Positions 42,741-55,090 of a stretch of DNA of 64,000 bases are shown here, piece by piece (within the stretch, counting starts at the first letter, position 1; every line of letters begins with the position of its first letter). The notes beneath the pieces were generated by a model. The model was not told where the DNA came from. It saw nothing but the letters and a program-made list of their open reading frames with translations, and did not search any database. The DNA lies in assembly GCA_002749535.1 (NCBI GenBank), contig MZZL01000403.1, positions 261,630 through 325,629 of the forward strand. The letters are read 5' to 3'. The position numbers and the translations under genes are program-made. This stretch comes from Apophysomyces variabilis. Its lineage: Eukaryota > Mucoromycota > Mucoromycetes > Mucorales > Mucoraceae.

Positions 42741-43977
42741 CTATGGTTTCGGCAGGAACTTGATTGTAAAAAATACAAGGACAAACATAATACAGACAAA
42801 AAGGATAATACCCATTGTCATAAAACTAGTTCCCCAGGACTTAGCATAATGAGCATCCAACCGCTGACGTTCTTTTCGCATCTTCTCCAGGTTACTTTGA
42901 ACCGCTTCTTGTGCATTCCTCAATACCTAATTTGTTTTATGAGTCATTGTGATAAAATAGATTTACGTTTTTATATTACTGGTTACCTTGTCATCTTTAG
43001 CCAAGATATCACCAAATGACTGACTGTTGATCTTGAGTTGCTGAGCCATGCGACTGAGCTGGGTCGTCATTTCGTCATGCATTTGGCGATGATGTTGTAA
43101 TACATGCTCAATATTCGTTGTCTCTTCTTCCCGGGTGATATGACGAGGTTTATTACTATTATTATTATAATTGGTACTTCGGTGCCGAATTTGTGAAGGT
43201 GCTTCTGCCATTTCTTTCGTCTCCTTCTTGGCCGCAACAGGCACTGTGAGAGGAAAAAGTAAGAAATACATATGCTATTTCTTTGCGCCATGGATCGCAA
43301 CCTACCTTCTCTCTGCGTCTCTTTCTCCGTGGTTGCCTTTTCTTCCGTCGCATTTTCTTGCTCACCTACTTTTCGTGCTTTTTCTTCTTCTACTTCCTCC
43401 TCCTCTTCCTCTTCTTCTTCATGTTCTGCTGGTTCTGCCCATAACCATTCCGGGTCGGGTTGATGATACTGCCTCAACTGATCCAGGTATTTCTTTTTCG
43501 TCCATTGCGCTTCTGCAATACCTTTTTCCACAGGTACGTGCTATATGGAACAGGCACGTCAGCTTTTTTCGTTTTTTTTGTCAGGCACGTTTTGCTTCCT
43601 CTTAATAGTACCATATTGTGTTGCGCCACTTTATCTTTCAACTGATTGATACGATGAATATAATCTACAGAATCATTCCTTTTTCCATTATGAAGTCTCA
43701 GTCTTTGTCATTTCGGTTGGATGCAATGTTTGTTATTTACTTTGACGGTTGTTGACTGGTCTTGTCGTGAAGCGTTTGAAGGTATTTGACGTACTGAATG
43801 AAGATGAACACGAAATGGGTTGGTTTGCTAAAAAGACAACAGAAATGGAGCATGTGAACTCACAGTGGCGAATTTGATCTTTTCAGAGCCTGGCCATAGA
43901 TCGACTTGGTCGTCTTTTAGTTTTTGTTCGCAACTTAAAAGAAGTCTTTGTAGATTAATACGATCCGTAGTGGTCAT
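42741..43977 (-). CDS. USE1: Use1-like SNARE of the ER
   Basis: Q-SNARE for Golgi-to-ER retrograde fusion, with the Dsl1/NRZ tether. Start ATG at 43977 (MTTTDRINLQRLLLSCEQKL). Further exons include DYIHRINQLKDKVAQHNMVL, then PVEKGIAEAQWTKKKYLDQ and a Glu-rich linker (nine Glu in a row near 43400). The SNARE core is LQHHRQMHDEMTTQLSRMAQ, LKINSQSFGDILAKDDKVL and RNAQEAVQSNLEKMRKE, followed by KSWGTSFMTMGIILFVCIMF as the tail anchor and ending KFLPKP. The order and C-terminal anchor match Use1 (the KSWGT..M motif before the TM is characteristic). The acidic linker is longer than in animals. It converges with the Opy2-like gene (121 bases between stop codons). Confidence 0.85.
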
Positions 43978-44137
43978 TGGAAGGGAAAAAGAGAGCAGTA
44001 AAAAGGGAAAAGGAAGGATTTGAGTGAGGCAAGTTTCTTCTTCTGCCGTAGAACCAAATTAGGAAGGCGGCGTTTTCTTATTTAAATAGTTATGCAGGAA
44101 AAGGGTAAAAAGACAATAAAGAAATAAAAAAAGAGAT

Positions 44138-45969
<1,832 letters not shown>

Positions 45970-46445
45970 TCGATTTTTATCTTGCGTAAGGTATAAACTC
46001 TTTTGACAGGAAAGAAGAAGAAAAGCCGCCTTTTTAACACCACCATTTTTTTTTCTCATTGACCCAAAAAAGCGCTGTCTTGGTATTTTTCCTCCTCCGC
46101 AAGCGGACATTGAACAATGACGACTCATCCTGACTTGTGGGATCTGCGCACAATTGCTTAGCCAATCATCGTCTTTTCCTCGATCCCCTGGCATTCTCTG
46201 CACTTGCTTGTTTTCACAACGACACATGTATATAGATATTGTCGTGTTCGTAAATATAGATCACTCGGCCGTTTGTTGCGCCGTTATACAAGCATGATTT
46301 TCTCAACATGTTGCATAATGGGTGATCAAAGACCGTATTTTCTTTATATATAAATTAACTTGAGTATTATCTCTCTATTCAGCTACGGACAATTCGTCTA
46401 TACTGCCCTATTTTGACCAAGCAAATTTTTTTCTAAACACTATCA
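45970..46445. promoter_or_regulatory. Divergent promoter of ARG8 and the MFS transporter
   Basis: 476 bases between two divergent ATGs. A TATA-like TATATATAAATTA lies at about 46344-46356, 90 bases before the MFS start. On the ARG8 side no TATA is obvious. No Gcn4-type TGACTC was seen in the ARG8-proximal part. Confidence 0.45.
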
Positions 46446-48307
46446 ATGCAAAAAAGCATGGAAGCCTCTCACTGTGTGTCTTGTCCTGAGGTTACAGTAT
46501 CTCTTGATACATGCAACGATCAGATAACGCAGCCCTTAACTACCTCATTGGAAATGCAAAAGCCCACTCCCAATTCTTCTTTTCGCGAAGGAGATAAAGA
46601 GAATGACCGCGCAAGGCAATTAAACGAGCAGAAATTAGTACGTAAAATGGATCGAATGGTGATGCCTATCTTGGCCTTTCTCAATTTCGCGCAGGTAAAT
46701 TTTTTCGATTTCTGCCTTGTTTTTGCGTCTCCCTTGTTGCTCTTTTATTTTCTGTTGACTCCTGTTTTTTTTAGTCTTTTAGTTTGCTCTCGGTAAACTA
46801 TGTGGCCTTGTATTCTTTTGAGGAAGACTTAAAGTTAATTGGAAATGACTACAATATCCTGAATGTAGCATTTGCCGTAGGCTATTTTGTTTTTCAGGTA
46901 AGATAATAGAGGGCTAGAGAACACCAAAGCAGAGAAAAGGAAATAGAACAAAAACTGTCCCACACGCGTGTGTGTATATGAACATATATATCTACATACT
47001 CTAGTATCCCAATACCTATCTGATGCAACGCCTACCATTAGCAAAATACTTGGGCTTTCTCCTTTTGTCATCGGGAGTATGCCTGTTTTGCTATGGCTTG
47101 GTAAACAACTTTTCTCAAATCGTTGGTGTTCGACTTCTCTCGGGTATCCTTTCCGGAGGCATCCATCCTGTCACGGTCGTTATCATATCTACTCTTTATC
47201 GCCGAAGAGAGCAAACAACACGTTTGTGCTACTGCATGACGTTTTCAAGCATATGTGCCGCTACAGGTGGCTTAATCAGCTACGGTATGGGTCACGTCAA
47301 TACCTACGGCATTGCAGTCTGGCGATGGTAAAACATAAAACAAAAGAGTGAAAATGCGAGAAAAAAATAATAGCTTGATATATATATGCATATATCTGTG
47401 CACATCCTAGGGTATTCGGCGTGTATGGAAGCATTATCTGTTTCAGTGGGATTATTGTCCTGGTTTTCCTCATTGACAACCCTCGTTCTTGTCGCCTTCA
47501 TTTGACTACAGATCAAGAAAGCATAGTAGAAGACCGTATACGGGACAATGTTGTAAAGAGAACAGCCATCTATAAGAAGAGACATGTGATGGAGTCCCTA
47601 AAGGAGCTACGCTATTGGGCACTCATGATGGCTACGTGCATGATAACAATTGAATCGGGAATGAAGCTATATGAATCTCAAATCACACGATCGTTTGGTT
47701 TCACAGTATGGTTTATCTCTTGTTAACACCTAAACTATATGTTTATATTCTTCTGTAGACGTTCCAAAGTCTTCTACTGTCTGCTCTTGTAGGATTGGCT
47801 GAATGCGGGTTTAATCTCGCTGGCGCTTATACAGCCAGGAGAACCTATCAGACGCTGTACACTGTCTCTGGTCTGGCTGCTATCGGTGCTATTGGCGTTG
47901 GTTTGATGATGTCTCCGTTGCCAGCCGCCGGGAAATTAGTAGGCCAGATAATACAGGCAACTGCACCCTCCGTTCATATTATGGCTTACTTGGTGATTGC
48001 TAACAACGTCTCTGGCTATACCAAAAAGATTTTTTACTGCGGTAGTGTTACGGCATTCGTAACGATTGGCCATGTGGCTGGACAGTTTGCGATGGCACCT
48101 CAATTCGCACCGCAGTATACCTATGGCGTGATGATCAATCTCATTACCAAACTACTTGCTGCTTGTTGTTTACTTCTTGCCCGTTGGCCAATGGCAAAGG
48201 CAAATCGGCAACGGCAGTCATCGCTCATGACAGACAAAGAAAAGACAAACTATGTTGTGGAGGATGTGACAGATGTACAAGATGCACGTTTTATTTACCG
48301 TTTGTAA
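46446..48307 (+). CDS. Major facilitator superfamily transporter (Dal5/Tna1-like)
   Basis: Proton-coupled transporter of the anion:cation symporter type, plasma membrane, substrate unknown (fungal relatives carry allantoate, nicotinate, biotin or pantothenate). Start ATG 46446; a hydrophilic N-tail ends KLVRKMDRMVMPILAFLNFA and TM1 is completed after an intron at 46694-46775 with QSFSLLSVNYVALYS. Further exons: LNVAFAVGYFVFQYPNTYLM (TM2), RLLSGILSGGIHPVTVVIIS with a motif-A-like region, GGLISYGMGHVNTYGIAVWR, a central loop DNVVKRTAIYKKRHVMESLK, then TM7-12 in the last two exons (47421-47725, 47760-48307). About 12 helices, no break seen. The subfamily call rests on the M..PILA.LNF start and the FE.PSN..L-like motif (here FQYPNTYLM). 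Confidence 0.8.
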
Positions 48308-49030
48308 CATGAGTAATAAGAACAACGTTTTCTGCATGTTTTGCATCTTTCTATGCGCACAGACAACAAACCTCTGTGCCGATCTGTTGATACTAGCATG
48401 ACACAAGGAACTAATTTTAGGAATATTGGATATAAGCTGCCAGCAAACAAGGAAAAACCAACTTCTGCTAAATGTGGTAGAAAAAGCGTCCTTTTCCTTG
48501 CTATGGGTAAAAGATACACTTGAGTAGCGCAGATTTTAAAGGTATAACCGATACTTTTTGTTCCTTAAAGAGAAATGCTCAATTTTTTCGTTGGTCTATA
48601 TAAAAAAATTTAAGCTAATAACAAGCAAAGAAAGAGCTTGGACGTAATTATGCATGGCATATTCCGCTTCAAGGTTACACACAGTAACGCGAAGATACCT
48701 ATTGCCTGCCGCAACAATTTTTATGTGTGACATACATGATCCTTTCTGTCTTTTCAAGAGCAGAAGTCAGCCTTTATCTATTTACAAAGATTGGATATCT
48801 AGCAAGACAAAATAAGCTGATGTCCTGATTCACTATAGGATATCGGCCAGTAAACCAGTTTCTTTTTTTCTCTCTTTTTGTCCTTCTAACGATTCCTTAA
48901 GTAATCATTGACTGACGCTGTGTAAAAAAATTTCCCTCAGTTAGATGATATAAATCTTTGATGAACAAATGCGTCTACCTGCTTTTCGATAGATAAAAAG
49001 GAAAGATTCGAGAATGAATGTTGGACGTTC
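48308..49030. other. Intergenic interval after the MFS gene
   Basis: No coding signal on either strand; AT-rich. It contains the MFS 3' end and abuts the left arm of the mariner inverted repeat. Confidence 0.45.
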
Positions 49031-49270
49031 TAAAAATAAATGACGCCACACACTGACAAGTCATATGTCGCATTTCCCGGATGTGTTGTCGCCCAAATGT
49101 TGGAATATATAAAGAGCACCATGATGATGTAGTCTCATATTGTATTCTTTTTCTACAATCACACCGGAACCCTTTTATCCTAATGAATATTTTATTTTTT
49201 GCAGAGGGTGGAAAAGGAACTGTTGTCAATCAGTATGGCAAGCCTCAACCTATGAATTATATTCATGCAT
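49031..49270 (+). repeat. Left arm of the mariner inverted repeat
   Basis: About 240 bases, beginning AAATAAATGACGCCACACAC and running into the transposase start codon near 49182. The mate is on the opposite strand at 50555-50779. Identity is high by eye (about 90% in the first 150 bases) with scattered substitutions. Confidence 0.7.
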
Positions 49271-49629
49271 TTCTTTACGTGCAGACTTGTGTAGGACGAT
49301 CAGAAAAAACTAAAATATTAAAAGGCATTTCTAACTCTTTGGCCCCAATCAGGAGGTCTATGTGCTTTCTGAAAGAGTCAAAAGACATACTTTGATCCTA
49401 ATATCAATTAGCTCCATTAATGTACATCTCAAAACATTATAAAGTATATATAGCCTTTGTACAGCTAAATCAAAGAAAATAATATCCAGATTGCCTACCA
49501 CAAAGGAGCGAGTGACGAGGAACACCTGCAAAATATTACAAGACTATATGCTAGTGGTCATCGCTGTAAAATGAAAAGCTGAACTAATCATTGATACTAT
49601 AGCAACTTGCCAAGTTGGCAATATGTTTG

Positions 49630-49869
49630 CTACTCGCTTAATTCATCTATTTCCTCTGTGCTATCGCTAAATAATGTGCTAACATCATCTTCATCAATCA
49701 ATGCCTTTTGGTTCCAGATAACAAGTTCGGATGAAGGCAATTCTGGAAGCCAATAATCGACTAATGACCAAGAGTATCTTTCTGTGTCGTGACTGGTCGA
49801 TTGGCGCGAATATGAATCGTCTGGTGTTCTGTGAACTAAAATCAGGAACATCATGAACCGGTCGTTCAA
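49630..49869 (-). CDS. Possible C-terminal exon of unknown gene
   Basis: A minus-strand open frame reading HRTPDDSYSRQSTSHDTERY, then LVDYWLPELPSSELVIWNQK and an acidic C-terminus ending EEIDELSE. The composition is protein-like. An acceptor-like TTTTAG just before VHRTPDDS (about 49838) suggests a spliced exon, but no upstream exon is convincing. It lies between the two mariner arms, so it may be captured or relic sequence. Confidence 0.25.
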   Translation of the reverse strand: MNDRFMMFLILVHRTPDDSYSRQSTSHDTERYSWSLVDYWLPELPSSELVIWNQKALIDEDDVSTLFSDSTEEIDELSE

Positions 49870-50054
49870 TGCTTTTCACTTCTGCAATGAACAAACAAAA
49901 AAAAAGATCCACCAGCCAAGTAGATAAGACTTTTACGCCCACTATTTGGTAAGTGTCATTGAATGATTGTTATTTTTCTTCTATTACTCACCAACTGAAA
50001 TTTATATGCGCATCTCAGTTTTCAAGATGCACCACGTGAATTTGCTAGACGCGG

Positions 50055-50640
50055 TTAATTTTGGAAGTAATCCGTCGGTATCTTGAATCCTGCGAATATC
50101 TGTCTCAGTTGTTCTATCACTTGTTCCAAAACGGCTGATGTGTTATCCTTAATGCAGTCTACAATAACCTGTTTATGCTCCTCATTAAGAAGACGTAGGC
50201 TACCTGTCTTCCGATGATTCTCGAAGATGCCATCAGGGTCTCTCTCGTACTGCCTCACCCATCTCTGAGCCGTACGAACCTGGACTTCCAACTATTTTGC
50301 GTCAGCAGAAGTGCTCAGACACTTCTCAACAAAAACATGAAGAATCTCACTTTATCCTGATCCGCGTATAGCATATAACTACGCTTGATCCATGCTTTTA
50401 TCCTTGTCATTTCGAGTCTCAACATTGACGCTCTATTCTATCTGCATGGATTATGCCTCATTGTTTCCTTCTTGATTTATAATTGAAACAAGTACTGTGC
50501 AAAAGAGCTCAACGTTTCAAGACAATACTGCTCCTCATCAACAATATGACCTATAGGTTCGGATGTGCCATACTCATTGACAACAATTCCCTTTCCATCC
50601 TCGTGCAAAAAATAAAATATTCATTAAGATAAAAGGGTCC
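50055..50640 (-). pseudogene. Degenerate mariner transposase N-terminal fragment
   Basis: On the minus strand from about 50625: GKGIVVNEYGTSEPIG and DEEQYCLETLSSFAQYL in one frame, interrupted, then the HTH block QVRTAQRWVRQYERDPDGIF and ENHRKTGSLRLLNEEHKQVI (50055-50291), ending DYFQN. Internal stops and frameshifts lie between. No catalytic residues remain. It is closely similar to the N-terminal half of the copy at 23 kb (YERDP..FE..RKTG). Confidence 0.7.
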
Positions 50641-50779
50641 CGGTGTAATTGTAGAAAATGAATACAATATGAGACCACATCATCATGGTGCTCTTTATAT
50701 ATTCCAACATTTGGGCGAAAACACATCCGGGAAATGCGACATATGATTTGTCAATGTGTGGCGTCATTTGTTTTTACCG
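50555..50779 (-). repeat. Right arm of the mariner inverted repeat
   Basis: About 225 bases; on the minus strand it begins AACAAATGACGCCACACATT and mirrors 49031-49270. The shared segment covers a non-coding leader and the first codons of the transposase. Confidence 0.7.
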
Positions 50780-50871
50780 GATTTTCCTTCCATTTGTCAT
50801 ACAGCAGAAAACTTTTAGCGTGTGCGCAAAGACATTCTTGAGGCGCGCAGACCATATTTATTTGGTTCTTA

Positions 50872-51625
50872 TTACCCAAGTCTATCTAACGTAGTATGAG
50901 GGTAAAGAGCGTAATCTATCTCCAGGATCAGCAGTACAACACCACTATGCTCGCATGATTCAAGTCTAAGAGCACGTCCATATTCGAACAATATCTGCTC
51001 ATTACACAGACATGGTGGCAAGGTTAATACGAATGCTTTCATCCCTGCCTTATCGCGGAGACTTTTGCATGAAATTAGCCTTGCTAGTTGTTATGTTGCT
51101 TAATATCAAACAAGCGCCTTGCATCCCAAAATGGGTTTGTATATGGTCAGGGTCTGCAATATCAATTGAATCGCTAGAGATACTGCCTACAAAGCCAAAC
51201 TTGTATACGACAGTAAAAGTCTTAATCTTGACAAATGAGGAGAGAAGTGCATTTTCTTCACGGTATTGTTGCATCAATCTCCACCTATCTCGCTTTTATA
51301 GCACATATTGAGGGCAATTGTGTTTTGACTTATACTTACTTTCTGTGATCAAGTAACATGATGTGACCAATGGTGGAATAAGTTTTATGGGACGCTGAAA
51401 TATCCTACTGAGATACTTTTTATAGCTTTCTTCGCATTTTTCAATCATATTCTTTAAATCATCAATTGCACAAGCATCTGTTTTGCATCGATGATACGTG
51501 AGTTCGACGTCTCGCAACTTTCCAGTAAATCCACAATCCATTTTGCCGATCAATAATTGCTCAGATTCCCATACTGGGATGCGAATGACACGGAATAAGC
51601 GGGATTCGCATATACTTATAACCAT
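50872..51625 (-). CDS. Unrecognised three-block coding region
   Basis: Block A (51346-51625) starts MVISICESRLFRVIRIPVWE and includes GKLRDVELTYHRCKTDACAI and KNMIEKCEESYKKYLSRIFQ. A GTAAGT donor at its end and an AG at about 51307 join it in phase to block B (NRWRLMQQYREENALLSSFV and KIKTFTVVYKFGFVG). Block C (about 50872-51040) is in another frame: LPPCLCNEQILFEYGRALRL, then ESCEHSGVVLLILEIDYALY and PHTTLDRLG before TAA. An intron across B/C is possible but I could not fix it. The dense coding character in three ordered blocks suggests a gene or recent relic. Mucorales genomes contain hypothetical families with similar local motifs (memory, unverified). Confidence 0.4.
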
Positions 51626-51832
51626 GATCGATGAACCTTAAATTAAACAGTAAGTTGGTCATTTAAAGGTACATTATTTACCAGGACATGGCATCCTGCA
51701 AAACACACTGTTCCGACTATATTATTGGCGAGGTTTTGCTTACAGACTTCAAGCATTGTATTTGATTGCCTTCCTTATAGTTAGATAGTTGCAGCTTGTT
51801 GTCTATAACTCAAATTGCACAAAATGCCACGA

Positions 51833-52375
51833 TTACTTTATGTCTTTGCTTTCGAACGTTTGCTGTCTTTTCCTTCGACGACCAAGTTCTTGAGATGCTC
51901 GTACGTAGAGCGTAGGTAACTTGGTCGATAGAGATGCAATTGTGCGTATAATCAAATCGGGGTTTTGTCCAACCTCTAAAATGTCATGCTTTTCGTGCAA
52001 ATGATTCTAACGATTAAGATAATCCAACTTCGACAGAGATTCGAACAACAGATTGTATTCGTTTCTCATAAGGATGTCAACGGATGACTTTGTGATATTT
52101 AAACTCCAAAATTGCTGACAGAGGTTCTTAAGATGTTATCGATTGATGCTTCCGGAATTTGCTCTATGTAATCCGGTATATACTATTTATGTTTAGTAGT
52201 GTTTGTAGATGCGATTTTGAGTCGTTCTTGGTTTAATGGTATTGTATCCTTTAACCCACCGCCGAACTGATCGGATAGGCACATTTAAATACTTTTCCCG
52301 CTGCTGCTCTGGCTGATATACATATTCTCTATTACATAGCTGATGATCTCATCTTTCGTATCATCTAACGTATAT
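51833..52375 (-). pseudogene. Decayed coding region with HTH-like block
   Basis: On the minus strand, one frame carries EYVYQPEQQREKYLNVPIRS then VRRWVKGYNTIKPRTTQNRI (helix-turn-helix-like), three stops, then HLKNLCQQFWSLNITKSSVD and ILMRNEYNLLFESLSKLDYL, another stop, and finally ILEVGQNPDLIIRTIASLST and KLPTLYVRASQELGRRRKRQ, ending ESKDIK at a TAA (51833). All three blocks are in the same frame, so either unusually short introns remove the stops or this is a pseudogene with nonsense mutations. Family not recognised; a DNA-binding protein of mobile origin is plausible. Confidence 0.35.
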
Positions 52376-52812
52376 TTCTCGTAGGAAGAAAACAATAATG
52401 TAAAGAGGCGACAAAGAACAGTAACAGATAGGACGAAGACGGATTAAAAGGGGATGGCATGCCGTCGCGAAACATGCGGCTTTCCCGCCTTTACAATATG
52501 CGACCGTTAGGAAACACAATAACTTAGCCTATTATTCTTTCTTAAACAAGGTCAGTTGCCGTCTTGCCGTGACCAAGCCGCGACCGCGCCCTTTCTTTTT
52601 TTACATTTGTCCAATAAACCCTTTGCAAGTGCGCCCAGCAATTTCTCGTCTCAGCCAAGGCCAGCTTTGCCTTATTCGTTAAACTCAAAACTGCTTTTTT
52701 AAGCGGCGAAAGTCTCATTCCTAGTGATGCAAGGGCACTTTTTCTTTTTTCTCTAGTTTGAGACGGCATTTGAAATAATTTTTTCTCCTCCTTTTCTCCA
52801 ATATTTTTCTCC
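52376..52812. promoter_or_regulatory. Upstream region of the GT32 gene
   Basis: Contains no supported gene; the minus-strand frame 52542-52862 is Lys-rich and overlaps the GT32 start, so I regard it as a shadow. The GT32 leader is T/C-rich just before 52813. Confidence 0.4.
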
Positions 52813-54108
52813 ATGCTATTTCTATCCAGCTCGAATACAACGAGCTCTACTCTCATCAGCACAGCGTTAAGGCCAAATCAAAGACGCAGGATCTATACTC
52901 TGGCAAAATGGACACTGATCGGTGCAGCTGCTATCTTGGCCACGTTCATTTTAGTCTGTCGGGTGGATGTCCATTTCCGAGTCTATGTTCGAGAATGGGT
53001 AGCCCCACCCGTTCAGTTGGTGATCGAACCATTGTCTGATGGTTGTTTCGCCAACCTATCCCTTCACAGTCCTTACCATCAAGGTCGTTATCGCCGTGTG
53101 GCTCATTTTGTACCCGGTGTGCCACTTTGGGAAGATCAAACTTGCTATGACTTTGCCAACCTGGTTCGTCCTCCTCCTCCTCCTTCTCCTGCTCCCTCAA
53201 GCGCACGCCACGGAAAGAAAGACCAGATCAATGACGACAGCGGACAGAGCAAAACCGTTTTTTTCCATACGTACTGGTCGCGCAATCTCACTATCATCAC
53301 TGACAAACAGCTGGCAACGTGGCAGTCATTTGCGGCGACACAAAATGCGAATCAGACTCATCTTATAGTGTGGATCTCTCCTGATGATGAAGCCACATTA
53401 CTGGCATCATCAGCATGGCGTACAGCTACCAAGCAATTCGGATCACGATTGCAACATCAAACCTTCGATGTGTCTACATTGATCCAAAATACCCCGCTGG
53501 CAGCTGTTGTGGAACCGATACACAATAGGAGGATAAGTCACGAGGATCTACTCAAACTATTGGCTTTGTATCACTATGGTGGCGTGTGGTTCGATCTTGA
53601 CACGCTCTTCGTTCGCGATCTCTCTCCTTTGCTGAGCGAGGAATGGATCAGCCAAGGTACTTGTTATACCTCCTTGGAAGGTAACCCCTTTGATGGCGCT
53701 CTCCTGCATTTTCGTCGGGGATCACCGTATGTCTGTGAGATGTTGACAACCGTGGCCAATGAACTACACCCGAGCCGGTCCAGGACGGAACTGACTTCTG
53801 AGTCTTACTGGTCAGCCTCTTCTTCTCTTTCTAAAATGAAGCTGGGTCCGACCTTGTATTACCGTATCTATAGACGACTATTGCATCATGGTATCAAACC
53901 GTGGCTGGTGGTGCCTTGGTGCTTTACCGATCCGTCTCAATGCCGAAAGTCCAATTCCTTACCGAATGCTTTTAGTGAATCGGAGTTCAGTGAACGCCGA
54001 CTATCCCAGGTCTTTGCCTATCATTGGCATCAACAGTGGGATGCCATACCAGGTTCTGTTTTCCGATATATCCAAGCAAAGAATGAAAATGCTCTACTGT
54101 TATCCTAG
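52813..54108 (+). CDS. GT32-type glycosyltransferase, type II membrane protein
   Basis: A single-exon gene of 431 residues, unusual among the intron-rich neighbours. A short cytoplasmic N-tail with PNQRRR precedes one TM helix at about residues 31-49 (KWTLIGAAAILATFILV), so the protein is probably a Golgi type II enzyme. The catalytic domain has VFFHTYWSRNLTIITDKQLA, the DXD metal-nucleotide-sugar motif as D261-L-D263 within YHYGGVWFDLDTLF, and later GNPFDGALLHFRRGSPYV and VFAYHWHQQWDAIPGS. The YGG..DLD core and the FAYHW-like C-terminal motif are typical of the alpha-1,4-GlcNAc/galactosyltransferase-like (Gb3 synthase) DXD family. A poly-Pro linker lies at residues about 118-127. Donor and acceptor are unknown. 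Confidence 0.85.
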   Translation: MLFLSSSNTTSSTLISTALRPNQRRRIYTLAKWTLIGAAAILATFILVCRVDVHFRVYVREWVAPPVQLVIEPLSDGCFANLSLHSPYHQGRYRRVAHFVPGVPLWEDQTCYDFANLVRPPPPPSPAPSSARHGKKDQINDDSGQSKTVFFHTYWSRNLTIITDKQLATWQSFAATQNANQTHLIVWISPDDEATLLASSAWRTATKQFGSRLQHQTFDVSTLIQNTPLAAVVEPIHNRRISHEDLLKLLALYHYGGVWFDLDTLFVRDLSPLLSEEWISQGTCYTSLEGNPFDGALLHFRRGSPYVCEMLTTVANELHPSRSRTELTSESYWSASSSLSKMKLGPTLYYRIYRRLLHHGIKPWLVVPWCFTDPSQCRKSNSLPNAFSESEFSERRLSQVFAYHWHQQWDAIPGSVFRYIQAKNENALLLS

Positions 54109-55090
54109 ACTATTTCATCATACAGCTTCATTTTCTCACTCCTCTTCCTCCTCGTCCTCTTCATCTCGTGCTTTTTAGTCATCATCATCATCACCATAAT
54201 CATCGTTCGCTACCGTCATTATCACTCTTGTCTTTTTCCCCTATTCCCTAACTTGTTCATCTAAATGAAAGCATCTAAACGCAATAAATAGTATAATGAT
54301 CCTTACCTACGGATACAATCAAATTGGAAACAATATCAAAAGACAACATGCTCGCGATGAGCCTGAAGGTTTCAAAGATAGAATAAGATGTCGTCATGTC
54401 ATCTTGCATATATCCACATGGTATGTGTCTGTGGGCAAAGTTGCACGAAATGCAAGCAATTTGTTGTATGATCAAGGGGGGAGGGGCCAAAAAGAAAGAA
54501 GCTATCCCAAACAAGGGAAGTATGAAGAACAGCAAGAAGAAGAGTGAAATAGGTTATGAATGACGGAGTGCAGACAAGTTTGGAGAAAAAGAAAAGACGG
54601 AAAGGGTAAAGGGAAAGAAAAGAGGAGAAAAAAAGAGAGGGAAAAGTATGCATTTTTGTTTGTGCATGGCATCCAAAGCGGATGAAGATCTATTGAACTC
54701 CGCTCTGAGGCTGGCCGGCCTTTTTTTACCATATGAAGACCGTATCCGACGGATCGGGAAAAATGGGCATTTCTTCTTCATAGTTTGTATGAAGAGCGTA
54801 GAATGATTTGCCGTTCAGAGGAAATGCATCTTTTGCGGGGAATGGAAGTCATTGTGTGTCAATAAAAAGGTCTCTTGATGATATTATTAGCATTATTAAT
54901 GTTTCTTTTAGAGTGAGTACCAGAGAAAAAGAGAGAAAAAGGGAGAGGGAAAGGCCAGGGGGGAGACCGGGTCTTGTTTAACCGCATGTCTTTTTCTGCT
55001 TTTGGATTAGATCTTTTTCATTTTTGCCACTCAGGATGGCTGGAGATCAAGAAGAGCTGTGGCTAGCGATGCATCGGTTCATACCGTAGC
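54109..55090. other. Intergenic interval
   Basis: Nearly 1 kb between the GT32 stop and the 3' end of a minus-strand gene. It contains a TCATCATCATCATC microsatellite (about 54178-54193) and purine-rich stretches, without coding signal. Confidence 0.5.

Larger units (their letters stand above)
49031..50779. mobile_element. Two mariner 5' ends facing each other (inverted structure)
   Basis: The plus strand at 49031-49270 and the minus strand at 50779-50555 carry nearly the same sequence: each has a 140-base non-coding leader (including GCACCATGATGATGT) followed by a transposase start MNILFF, with GGKGTVVNQYGKPQPMNY on the left and DGKGIVVNEYGTSEPIG on the right. The left arm stops being coding soon after; the right arm continues on the minus strand into the HTH part (50055-50291), reading VRTAQRWVRQYERDPDGIFE. 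Neither has the catalytic region. The same family gave the relic at 22620-23624. The middle (49300-50040) has no recognisable protein except the fragment listed separately. Confidence 0.65.
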
